51,100 bases of DNA. It comes from Acidobacteriota bacterium (GTDB lineage Bacteria > Acidobacteriota > Terriglobia > Acidiferrales > UBA7541). The stretch covers positions 1 to 51,100 of the forward strand of contig JAFDVY010000012.1 of assembly GCA_018268785.1 (NCBI GenBank), given 5' to 3'. Position 1 is the stretch's first letter; each line of letters opens with the position of its first letter. The notes below the pieces were generated by a model. The model saw only the letters and a program-made list of their open reading frames with translations, ran no database searches and was not told the DNA's origin. The translations under genes were made by a program, and so were the position numbers. Of the stretch, positions 37,104-45,156 are shown in pieces.

Positions 37104-40061
37104 ATGAACGCAAAGCGAGTGCTCTTGTTCTCTGTTGTGTTGTTTCTGATTGCGGCCGTCAAGAGTCTGGCGCTGCCAACGTCGGACGACCAGCAACCGT
37201 ACGCAGCTGTCGACGCACAAATCCTGGCGGAGATCCACGATCACAGCGAAGCCGCGCAGAATCTCGAATATATTTCGGACAACATCGGCCCTCGCCTGAC
37301 AGGTTCGTCACAGCTCAAAGCCGCCAACGATTGGACCGCCGAAACGTTTAAGAAATACGGCCTTACCAACGTTCATCTCGAATCCTGGAAAATCGGCCAC
37401 TCCTGGACGCGCGGTACGGCAAGAGCGCGCATCACATCCCCCGCGGAGCATCCCTTCACCATCGCCTCTGCCGGATGGGCGCCCGGTACGAACGGCCCGG
37501 TTCGCGGCCCCATTGTTTATTTCGACGCGCAGAAAAAAGAAGACTTCGAGAACTTCCGCGGAAAACTCAAGGGCGCAATCGTTATCCTGACGAAGCCCAA
37601 CCCGCTATCGCCTCCGCAAAAGGATGAACCTTACGCGGACGTCGCTCGCCCGATGCAAGCTCCTCTTCCGCGCAGAGGCGATCCCATTCCGCCGTCTCCC
37701 TTTGCCAACTTCGCCGCCGCGGCTCGCGAACGCAACGAATTCTTCAAACAGGAAGGCGTTGCCGCCGTCCTGCGCGATTCCAACAAGCCCCACGCCCTGC
37801 TCAACATGACCGGAGTCGGCGGCGAGAAATTCGACATCGGGCCGGTTCCCACTGCATTCATCACCGGCGAGGGTTACCGCATGATCTGGCGTCTGCTCCA
37901 GCACGGCCCAGTCGAAGTCGAAATTGAAATGACCAACACCATCGGCGATGGCCCGGCGGATGTTTACAACACGGTTGCCGAAATCAAGGGCACCGAAAAA
38001 CCCGACGAAGTCGTGATCCTCGGCGCTCACCTTGATTCTTGGGATCTCGCCACGGGCTCGACCGACAATGGCACCGGCAGCGCAGCGGTCTTGGAAGCGG
38101 CACGTGCGCTTGCGAAACTCAATCTCAAACCCAAACGCACCATTCGCTTCGTCCTCTTCAGCGGCGAAGAAGAAGGTCTCGTCGGCTCCAAGCGGTATGT
38201 GGAAGCGCACAAGGATGAACTCGACAAAATCTCCGCCGTCCTCGTTCACGACACAGGCACCGGAAAAGTTCTGACCATCGGTCTTCACGACAACTACCAA
38301 GCCCGCGAAATCGTGGACGAAGTTCTCGCGCCCCTCAGCGAACTAAAACTTCTCGAACCCAGCATGGCCCGCGCCTTCGGCACAGATCACGCTTCCTTTG
38401 ATGAAGTGGGGGTCCCCGGTTTCTGGTGTATTCAAGACGGCGCCGAATACAACAAGACTCATCACAGCCAGTCCGACACGTTCGACAAAGTCTGGAAGGA
38501 CGATCTCAATCAAGGCGCGCAAGTCCTCGCCGCCTGGGCTTACAACACCGCCCAACTCCCGAGGATGCTCCCCCGCCGCCCGCTTCCATATCAACCTGAC
38601 GAAGCGGCGCGCAAAGCCGCGGCTGAATTGCCCGACCCTGCTTCCGACGCCGACAAGAAAATCGTTGAACAGGTACTGACGGACAAAAGTCTGTTGCAAG
38701 CCGACTTGATCCACTTGACCGATAAAATAGGCCCGCGTATGACAGGTTCGCCGCAACTCAAGCAGGCCAACGAATGGGCCGCCGGACAATTCAAAGCGCT
38801 TGGCCTCTCCAATGTCCACCAGGAGCCGTGGAAAATTGCCTCAAGCTGGACGCGCGGCCAGGGCACGGGCGCGTGGGGAAGAATCACTTCGCCCGCGGTG
38901 CATGAACTCAACCTCGCCGCCGCGGCGTGGTCTGCAAGCACCAAAGGGACCCTCCGCGGAACGGTTGTAGGTGTGCCGGTCGGCAGCGTGGACGAATTGC
39001 AGCCTTACAAGGGCAAACTCAAGGGCGCCATTGTCCTGCTTGGCCGTCCGCGCGACATGGAGCCGCCAAAGAATCCACTCGCAACGCCGTGGGACGACGA
39101 TGCGATTCCCGTCGCACGCCCGAAAAGCGATAAGCCGTTCGACTACCGCGCCTATCGTCGCAACATCGTGGCTGAAATGAAATTTCTTGCTGAAGAAAAA
39201 CCGGCGGTCGTTCTCATCGCCTCCGACAAAATGTACGGCCTTGAAAACATGTCAACTCTTTCGCGCGAATACAAACAGGCCGCATATGCAGGTGCATTCG
39301 TAACCGGTGAAAGCTATCGCCAGCTTTGGCGCCTTGTTGACGATGGTCCGGTCGAAGCCGAAATAAATATCGAAGGAGCCTTTAGCAAAGGCGAGGTCGA
39401 GGTCTACAACACCGTTGCCGAGATTCCGGGCAGCGAAAAACCGGACGAGGTTGTCATCCTCGGGGCGCATCTTGATTCCTGGGATCTCGGCACAGGAGCC
39501 ACGGACAACGGTACCGGCTCAACTGCGGTGATCGCAGCCGCCCGCGCTTTGATCAAATCCGGCGTCAAACCAAAACGCACCATTCGCTTCATCCTCTTCA
39601 GCGGAGAAGAGCAAGGTCTGAACGGGTCCAAGGAATATGTGAAACGGCACAAAGCAGAGCTCTCGAAGATCTCCGCGGTCCTTGTGCACGATACCGGAAC
39701 CGGAAAAACGCTCACGATCGGCCTCATGGGTAACTATCAGGCGCGCGAGGAACTTTCTTACGTTCTCAATCCGCTGGCCCGTAATCATGAAATCGGCCTC
39801 GCCGAACCGACTCTCCGCCAGATGGGCGGCACAGACCACGTCTCCTTCGACGCGGAAGGCGTCCCCGGCTTCTGGTGTGTACAAGATCCGGTTGATTACG
39901 ACAAAACCCATCACTCACAAGCTGATACCATCGAACGGGTCCGGTGGGACGATCTAGCAGAAGGCGCGCAAGTTATGGCCGTTTTCGCGTTCAACGTCGC
40001 GCAACTTCCCGATTTGCTTCCACGCAAACCAGCCGGCGCCCTCCACAAGGACGGCATGTAG
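37104..40061 (+). CDS. Exported double M28 peptidase (two fused aminopeptidase units)
   Basis: 985 residues from ATG 37104 (GAGGG upstream; an ATG at 37098 is too near). A signal peptide is followed by two complete M28 units. Each has a PA-like insert and a zinc site: GAHLDSWD (His309 in unit 1, His789 in unit 2), TDNGTG, FSGEE, GTDH and THHSQ. Both sets look intact, so both may be active. Spacing between equivalent residues is about 480. M28 enzymes are zinc aminopeptidases or carboxypeptidases, which would act on products of the neighbouring M16 and tricorn-like enzymes (inference). Confidence 0.93.
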   Translation: MNAKRVLLFSVVLFLIAAVKSLALPTSDDQQPYAAVDAQILAEIHDHSEAAQNLEYISDNIGPRLTGSSQLKAANDWTAETFKKYGLTNVHLESWKIGHSWTRGTARARITSPAEHPFTIASAGWAPGTNGPVRGPIVYFDAQKKEDFENFRGKLKGAIVILTKPNPLSPPQKDEPYADVARPMQAPLPRRGDPIPPSPFANFAAAARERNEFFKQEGVAAVLRDSNKPHALLNMTGVGGEKFDIGPVPTAFITGEGYRMIWRLLQHGPVEVEIEMTNTIGDGPADVYNTVAEIKGTEKPDEVVILGAHLDSWDLATGSTDNGTGSAAVLEAARALAKLNLKPKRTIRFVLFSGEEEGLVGSKRYVEAHKDELDKISAVLVHDTGTGKVLTIGLHDNYQAREIVDEVLAPLSELKLLEPSMARAFGTDHASFDEVGVPGFWCIQDGAEYNKTHHSQSDTFDKVWKDDLNQGAQVLAAWAYNTAQLPRMLPRRPLPYQPDEAARKAAAELPDPASDADKKIVEQVLTDKSLLQADLIHLTDKIGPRMTGSPQLKQANEWAAGQFKALGLSNVHQEPWKIASSWTRGQGTGAWGRITSPAVHELNLAAAAWSASTKGTLRGTVVGVPVGSVDELQPYKGKLKGAIVLLGRPRDMEPPKNPLATPWDDDAIPVARPKSDKPFDYRAYRRNIVAEMKFLAEEKPAVVLIASDKMYGLENMSTLSREYKQAAYAGAFVTGESYRQLWRLVDDGPVEAEINIEGAFSKGEVEVYNTVAEIPGSEKPDEVVILGAHLDSWDLGTGATDNGTGSTAVIAAARALIKSGVKPKRTIRFILFSGEEQGLNGSKEYVKRHKAELSKISAVLVHDTGTGKTLTIGLMGNYQAREELSYVLNPLARNHEIGLAEPTLRQMGGTDHVSFDAEGVPGFWCVQDPVDYDKTHHSQADTIERVRWDDLAEGAQVMAVFAFNVAQLPDLLPRKPAGALHKDGM
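37251..40040 (+). repeat. Internal tandem duplication of the M28 unit, about 1.44 kb each
   Basis: The segment from about 37251 to 38600 is repeated from about 38694 to 40040. The motif IGPR(L/M)TGS lies at 37284 and again at 38727, an offset of 1443 bases. Long stretches match at protein level, for example PKRTIRF(V/I)LFSGEE and ISAVLVHDTGTGK. Nucleotide divergence is clear, so the duplication is old. Confidence 0.85.
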
Positions 40062-40067
40062 ATCGCC

Positions 40068-40517
40068 ATGCGAGCCGTTCTGCAGCGAGTCAGCCGTGCA
40101 CGCGTCACCGTGGACGGGAACGTCACCGGTGAAATCGGCGCTGGCTTGATGATTCTGCTCGGGGTAGGAAAGGAAGACACCCCCGTCGTTGCGGCCTCGC
40201 TTGCCGAAAAAACCGCGAATCTGCGCATCTTCGAAGACGCCCAGGAGAAAATGAACCTCTCTTTGCTCGACGTCAAAGGCTCCGCCCTCGTCGTTTCGCA
40301 ATTCACGCTCTACGGCGACGCCCGCGGCCAGCGCCGCCCCAGCTTTATCGCCGCCGCGCCGCCGGACGTCGCTAAGAAACTCTATGAAGACTATTGCGAA
40401 GCACTCCGCCGTTTGGGCATAACTGTAGCTACGGGCATCTTTCAGGCGATGATGTCTGTGGAACTCGTCAATGAAGGCCCCGTCACAATCCTCCTCGACA
40501 CCAGCAAGGCGTTCTAG
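40068..40517 (+). CDS. dtd: D-aminoacyl-tRNA deacylase
   Basis: 149 residues, normal family length. Hydrolyses D-aminoacyl-tRNAs, and also Gly-tRNA(Ala), for proofreading. SQFTLYGD (77-84) and the Gly-cisPro motif in VNEGPVT (Gly137-Pro138) are the two active-site signatures. It begins 6 bases after the M28 stop, so the genes are cotranscribed, and no separate promoter is visible. Confidence 0.96.
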   Translation: MRAVLQRVSRARVTVDGNVTGEIGAGLMILLGVGKEDTPVVAASLAEKTANLRIFEDAQEKMNLSLLDVKGSALVVSQFTLYGDARGQRRPSFIAAAPPDVAKKLYEDYCEALRRLGITVATGIFQAMMSVELVNEGPVTILLDTSKAF

Positions 40518-40603
40518 CGGATCCCGCGAAGCTTGGGTCCGCGAAAGCGCTCTGCCGAAGAAGTTGTTCAGGCTCACCCACGGCGCAAAAGAGGCGTAGT
40601 TCA

Positions 40604-41050
40604 ATGGCGGCGACGGCAAACAGAGTGAGAATCCGCAAGGCACGAAAATCCGATGTGCCGCGACTAGCGGAGTTGAGCGGCGAACTCGGTTACCCGGCCA
40701 CAACTGGCGAAATGAAGGATCGGTTCGCCCAGATCCGGCCCGCCGCACAGCACGCCATCTTCGTCGCCGAACTCGAAAAGGAAGTCATCGGCTGGATTCA
40801 CGTATGCGTCACTCCGCTGCTCGAAGTGGCCCGCCGCGCGGAAGTAAACGGCTTGATTGTCGCGGGCGGCCATCGCAGCACCGGCGCCGGCACAAAACTT
40901 CTCGATGCGGCGGAAAAGTGGGCGCGCGCCAAGAAATGCAAGGGTATGTCTGTGCGTTCCAACGTCATCCGGGAGCGCGCCCACGCGTTCTACGAGCGCC
41001 AGGGCTACATCCACCAGAAAACCCAAAAAGCCTTCCGCAAACCTCTTTAG
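40604..41050 (+). CDS. GNAT-family N-acetyltransferase
   Basis: 148 residues. VRIRKARKSDVPRLAELSGELGYP is a typical first strand-helix. Motif A, VNGLIVAGGHRSTGAGTKLLDAAEKWA, binds acetyl-CoA, and the HAFYERQGY segment near the end is the usual motif B. GAGG lies about 9 bases before the ATG. The substrate is unknown. Confidence 0.9.
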   Translation: MAATANRVRIRKARKSDVPRLAELSGELGYPATTGEMKDRFAQIRPAAQHAIFVAELEKEVIGWIHVCVTPLLEVARRAEVNGLIVAGGHRSTGAGTKLLDAAEKWARAKKCKGMSVRSNVIRERAHAFYERQGYIHQKTQKAFRKPL

Positions 41051-41071
41051 ACACTCCCAGCTTTCCGCCTC

Positions 41072-41100
41072 GTGAAAAATATATCGTTCTACGATAGAAT
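41072..41100 (+). promoter_or_regulatory. Promoter overlapped by an inverted repeat upstream of MarR gene
   Basis: GTGAAA (41072-41077), a 17-base spacer and TAGAAT (41095-41100). The inverted repeat TATCG-TTCTA-CGATA (41082-41096) covers the spacer and the first bases of the -10, the expected place for an autorepressor. The MarR start codon at 41107 falls where transcription should begin. Confidence 0.5.
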
Positions 41101-41106
41101 AGTCTG

Positions 41107-41562
41107 GTGGCGGAGAAGATTACATTGGCGGAGTATCGTGCTCTGGCGGAGCTCCGCTATCGCATCCGGTTGTTTCTGCGCGAAGGCGATACGACGGCTC
41201 TTTCCGAGGGCCTCGAGCCACAGCAATATCAAATGCTTCTCGCCATCCGCGGCCTGCGAGAACGCGAACTGGCCACGATCGGCACTTTGGCTGAACGCCT
41301 CGCCATCAAGCATCATAGCGCGGTCGAACTGATCGACCGCCTCGAAAAACGCAGCTTTGTAAAGCGCCTTCGCGAAAAAGAAGACCGGCGCCAGGTAAGG
41401 GTTCTGCTTCTCCCGCGTGGCGAAAAAGCTCTGGCCGGGGTCGTCAAGGAAAGAATCGGCGAACTGCGCGCCACCGGCTCTGCTCTCGTGCGCAATATCG
41501 AAACGCTGCTGGAACGCCGCAATGGAAACCCCAGAAAAAAATCTGCAAGGAAGGGCGCTTGA
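41107..41562 (+). CDS. MarR-family transcriptional regulator
   Basis: 151 residues from GTG. The winged helix is clear: GLEPQQYQMLLAIRG, ELATIGTLAERLAIKHHSAVELIDRLEKRSFVKR, then the wing REKEDRRQVRVLLLPRGEKAL. A Lys/Arg-rich tail (RRNGNPRKKSARKGA) ends the protein. There is no ribosome site before the GTG and the promoter -10 lies 6 bases upstream, so the mRNA may be leaderless. Its stop overlaps the TTG of the first CLC gene (TTGA). It probably represses itself and the chloride-transport genes through the inverted repeat (inference). Confidence 0.9.
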   Translation: MAEKITLAEYRALAELRYRIRLFLREGDTTALSEGLEPQQYQMLLAIRGLRERELATIGTLAERLAIKHHSAVELIDRLEKRSFVKRLREKEDRRQVRVLLLPRGEKALAGVVKERIGELRATGSALVRNIETLLERRNGNPRKKSARKGA

Positions 41563-43379
41563 ACAACAAATCCTCTGGTCATGAGTTGGGTGACTTTACA
41601 ACCTCCATCCGCGTTATTCCGATTTCGCTGTTGGCGATTGGAATTGGAGCGATCTGCGCCTACGTGGCGCTTGCGCTCCTGCGCTTGATCGGGCTCTTTA
41701 CGAATCTTTTCTATTACGGCCGCTGGAGTACCGCCATGGTGTCCCCGGCCGGAAATCATCTCGGAATCTACGCCGTGCTCGTCCCCGTTGGCGGCGCTCT
41801 CATCATCGGTCTCATGGCTCGCTACGGTTCGGAGCGCATCCGCGGCCATGGCATCCCCGAAGCCATCGAAGCAATCTTGATCAACGGCAGCCGTGTGCAG
41901 CCCAAGGTCGCGATCCTCAAGCCGATTTCCTCCGCCATTTCTATTGGTTCCGGCGGTCCATTTGGCGCAGAGGGCCCGATTATCATGACGGGCGGCGCTG
42001 TCGGCTCCATGATCGCGCAACTGTTTCACCTCACTAGCGCGGAGCGCAAAACGCTCCTGGTTGCCGGCGCCGCGGGCGGAATGTCCGCAACATTCGCATC
42101 TCCCGTTGCGGCGGTTTTACTCGCAGTCGAATTGCTCCTCTATGAATGGAAGCCGCGCAGCCTTATTCCGGTCGCTCTTGCCAGCGCCGTAGCCGCGGTG
42201 TTGCGCCGCTATATTCTTGGACTGGGCCCTATTTTCCCCGTGCCGGACCATCCCTTGTTTATCGGCCCGAAGGCATTGTTAAGCTGTATCGTTGTCGGAA
42301 TCCTCGGAGGCGGCCTTTCCGCGTTGCTTACCCTCTCCATTTATGCGGCCGAGGATTCTTTTCATAAATTGAAAATCCATTGGATGTGGTGGCCCGCCAT
42401 CGGCGGCGTCGCCATCGGAATCGGCGGCCTGATTTTTCCGCAAGCTCTCGGTGTTGGCTATGACATGATCGGCGCCTTGCTGCAAGGAGCCGTTACAACC
42501 AAAATCATTCTTGGCGTGCTCCTTGTGAAGTGGTTCATTTGGGCCGTATCCCTCGGCTCCGGAACTTCTGGCGGCGTGCTCGCCCCGCTTCTCATGATGG
42601 GTGGCGCTCTTGGGGGTTTGGAAGCGCTCGTCCTCCCCAATGAAGGCGCGGGATTCTGGCCTCTGATCAGCATGGGCGCCATTCTCGCCGGAACGATGAG
42701 AGCGCCTCTCACCGCCATTGTGTTTGCCTTCGAACTTACCCACGACCCAGGCGTCCTTTTGCCGCTTCTCATCGCGGGCATTATGTCGTATGCGTTCATG
42801 GTCCTCACCCTCAAACGTTCCATCCTCACCGAAAAGGTTGCCAGGCGCGGCTTCCACCTCAGTAGTGAATACGCGGTTGACCCGCTCGAATTGATTTATG
42901 TTCGTGAGGTCATGCGAACAAAGATCGCTGTTTTGTCCGCAAATACAAAAGTCAGGGACATTCTTAATTCCTTGCGGACCGGTCATCGGAACAAACAGAA
43001 GCTGATTGTCGTCGTCGACGGAAATGGAAAGCTCGCCGGAATCGCCACGCGGGCAGACTTGTTTGAGAGGATTGATAAGGAACACAATGCCGCTCTTGAC
43101 CTGCCACTAAGCAAAGTCGTCAAGCCGGCTGCTGCCGTAGCCAATCCCGACGAGATTCTCCGCATGGTTGTCTATCGCATGGCCGAAAGCGGGTTTACCC
43201 GCATGCCGGTAATTGAACGCGAAACCGGCAAACTGGTCGGGCTGGTTGCTCTTGACGATCTCTTGAAAGCCCGCAGCCGGCATCTCGAGGAAGAGCAACG
43301 TCGCGACCGTCCGCTCAAACTCAAGTTTCTATTGCCCGGTGCCACGACCGAGGAAGCCGTTACGACAGAGGTTCAATAG
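41559..43379 (+). CDS. CLC-family chloride channel/antiporter with C-terminal CBS pair (GHGIP type)
   Basis: 606 residues starting at TTG, with AAGGAAGGG upstream and a TTGA overlap with the MarR stop. The membrane domain (about 20-420) has GHGIP at 96-100 where most CLCs have GSGIP, so the chloride-coordinating Ser is replaced by His97. GAEGP at 136-140 keeps the gating Glu138, but Arg is replaced by Ala. SGTSGGVLAPLL is the third pore motif. The C-terminus (about 440-585) carries two CBS domains (VREVMRTKI; GFTRMPVIERETGKLVGLVALDDLL) that may sense nucleotides. The His/Ala variant is found in a recognised CLC subgroup; ion selectivity is not predictable. Confidence 0.92.
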   Translation: MNNKSSGHELGDFTTSIRVIPISLLAIGIGAICAYVALALLRLIGLFTNLFYYGRWSTAMVSPAGNHLGIYAVLVPVGGALIIGLMARYGSERIRGHGIPEAIEAILINGSRVQPKVAILKPISSAISIGSGGPFGAEGPIIMTGGAVGSMIAQLFHLTSAERKTLLVAGAAGGMSATFASPVAAVLLAVELLLYEWKPRSLIPVALASAVAAVLRRYILGLGPIFPVPDHPLFIGPKALLSCIVVGILGGGLSALLTLSIYAAEDSFHKLKIHWMWWPAIGGVAIGIGGLIFPQALGVGYDMIGALLQGAVTTKIILGVLLVKWFIWAVSLGSGTSGGVLAPLLMMGGALGGLEALVLPNEGAGFWPLISMGAILAGTMRAPLTAIVFAFELTHDPGVLLPLLIAGIMSYAFMVLTLKRSILTEKVARRGFHLSSEYAVDPLELIYVREVMRTKIAVLSANTKVRDILNSLRTGHRNKQKLIVVVDGNGKLAGIATRADLFERIDKEHNAALDLPLSKVVKPAAAVANPDEILRMVVYRMAESGFTRMPVIERETGKLVGLVALDDLLKARSRHLEEEQRRDRPLKLKFLLPGATTEEAVTTEVQ

Positions 43380-43395
43380 GTCCGCTTAGGGTTTG

Positions 43396-45129
43396 ATGGC
43401 TGAAATCCAAGAAAACCTGGAGTCTCCGGCAGGAAAAGCGCAATGGAGGTGGGCTTCATTCCTCGCATCTCGTGAGGAACAGGTTTTTCTCGTTTTGACG
43501 CTTGCCATAGGAGCCCTGGTGGGCGCGACCGTAGTCGCGTTCATTCTTTTGACGCAGCACTTTGCCGCGCAAATCTATGCCGCTCATGGTGGCTCACCCT
43601 GGCGGCGGCTGCTCATTCCGGTCGTAAGCTCTCTGGCCATGGGCTACTTGCTCTACCGTTTCTTTCCCGATGCGAGGGGGAGCGGCGTTCCTCAAACAAA
43701 AGCCGCACTCTATGCCCGCGATGGGCATATTTCTCTCAAAACCGTTTTTGGAAAGTTTTTTTGCACCTCCGCGACTTTAGCAAGTGGCATTCCCTTGGGA
43801 CGCGAGGGCCCTTCGGTTCAGGTGGGTGCAGGATTGGCTTCATTCCTGGGTAGAAAACTCGGTCTGCGTCAGGAGAAAATAAAAGCTCTCATTCCTGTTG
43901 GCGCGGCCGCAGCCGTTGCTGCCGCTTTCAATACTCCTCTTGCCGCTGTCTTATTCGCGCTCGAGGAAGTTGTCGGCGATCTTCACGCGCCCGTGCTCGG
44001 CTCCGTCGTTCTGGCCTCCGCAACCTCCTGGGCCATGTTGCGAATCTTGCTGGGGAACGATCCGCTTTTCAAAGTCCCTGAATATCAGCTTGTACACCCC
44101 CTGGAATTGCTTGCCTATGCAACTTTAGGCGTTGCCGGCGGCCTTGTCTCTGCCGCGTTCAGCCATTTGCTCCTGTGGCTGCGTAAGCGATTCCTTCAGT
44201 TTCCACGGAAGACCTGCTGGTTCCAGCCTGTGGCAGGAGGACTGGTTGTCGGCGCCATGGGCTGGTTCGTTCCGCAGATTCTTGGCGTCGGCTATTTGCA
44301 CGTTGGAGAAGCGCTCAACGGCGGCTTGGCTCTGCGTTTTATGTTGCTTTTGCTTGTTCTCAAGTTTTTTGCCGTCGTTGTCAGCTATTCTTCGGGAAAT
44401 GCCGGCGGTATCTTCGGTCCAAGTTTGTTTCTCGGTGCGATGTTGGGGGGCGTCGTGGGCACTGGCGCCCACATGATCCTTCCCGCCTATGTTGGAAAAC
44501 CGGGAGCTTACGCATTGGTCGGAATGGGCACGGCATTTGCTGGAATCGTCCGCGCTCCCATGACTAGCGTCGTGATGATCTTTGAAATCACTCGCGACTA
44601 TGCGGTGATCGTGCCTCTCATGATTTCGAATCTTCTCAGTTTTTTCATCGCGGCCAGGCTGCAGCGCAAGCCAATTTATGATGAGTTAGCAAGGCAGGAC
44701 GGCATTCATTTGCCCGGCGAAGAACAGCCAACAAGTGCGGGCCAAATCAAGGTCGCTGCCATTCTGCGCCCCGCGACGGAATCTTTCGCCCCCGAACTTT
44801 CTGTGCGGGAAGCTCTGGAAATATTGCTTCGGCAAAATTACCGCACCGGACTTGTCGTAACCAGTTTTGGAGTCGAGGGTGTGGTAAACGTGGAAATGCT
44901 GCGATCGGCTCAGGAAAAGAACCCAGCGTCAAAGCTGATGGACATGCTCCCCGCTGGCGAGTTCGCCCACCTTCACCTTGACCATACAATTGCACAAGCG
45001 CTCGATCGAATGGGCGCGTCGCGAATGGACATGCTTCCGGTCGTCAGCCGTGCAAATATCAAGAAGCTGGAAGGGATTGTAACGCTTCGTGATGTCCTGG
45101 AACGCTTCGGCGTTTCTCCCAAGAGCTGA
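43396..45129 (+). CDS. CLC-family chloride channel/antiporter with CBS-like tail (GSGVP type)
   Basis: 577 residues from ATG 43396 (TTAGGG upstream; a TTG at 43393 is the alternative). GSGVP at 95-99 has the normal Ser96, GREGP at 135-139 has gating Glu137, and GNAGGIFGPSLF is the third motif. A CBS-like C-terminal region (about 455-575) includes FAPELSVREALEILLRQNY and MDMLPVVSR. This is the classical CLC pattern, unlike the preceding gene 16 bases upstream. The two are divergent in sequence and probably not a recent duplication; they may form two distinct transporters under one regulator. Confidence 0.92.
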   Translation: MAEIQENLESPAGKAQWRWASFLASREEQVFLVLTLAIGALVGATVVAFILLTQHFAAQIYAAHGGSPWRRLLIPVVSSLAMGYLLYRFFPDARGSGVPQTKAALYARDGHISLKTVFGKFFCTSATLASGIPLGREGPSVQVGAGLASFLGRKLGLRQEKIKALIPVGAAAAVAAAFNTPLAAVLFALEEVVGDLHAPVLGSVVLASATSWAMLRILLGNDPLFKVPEYQLVHPLELLAYATLGVAGGLVSAAFSHLLLWLRKRFLQFPRKTCWFQPVAGGLVVGAMGWFVPQILGVGYLHVGEALNGGLALRFMLLLLVLKFFAVVVSYSSGNAGGIFGPSLFLGAMLGGVVGTGAHMILPAYVGKPGAYALVGMGTAFAGIVRAPMTSVVMIFEITRDYAVIVPLMISNLLSFFIAARLQRKPIYDELARQDGIHLPGEEQPTSAGQIKVAAILRPATESFAPELSVREALEILLRQNYRTGLVVTSFGVEGVVNVEMLRSAQEKNPASKLMDMLPAGEFAHLHLDHTIAQALDRMGASRMDMLPVVSRANIKKLEGIVTLRDVLERFGVSPKS

Positions 45130-45156
45130 GCCTTTATAAGAAGAGTTCGTATTAAG

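Noticed and set aside
40517..40550. Stem GCGGATCC/GGGTCCGC after dtd
   Set aside because: The stem is plausible (8 bp, one G-U pair), but no T-tract follows, so a terminator call is not justified.
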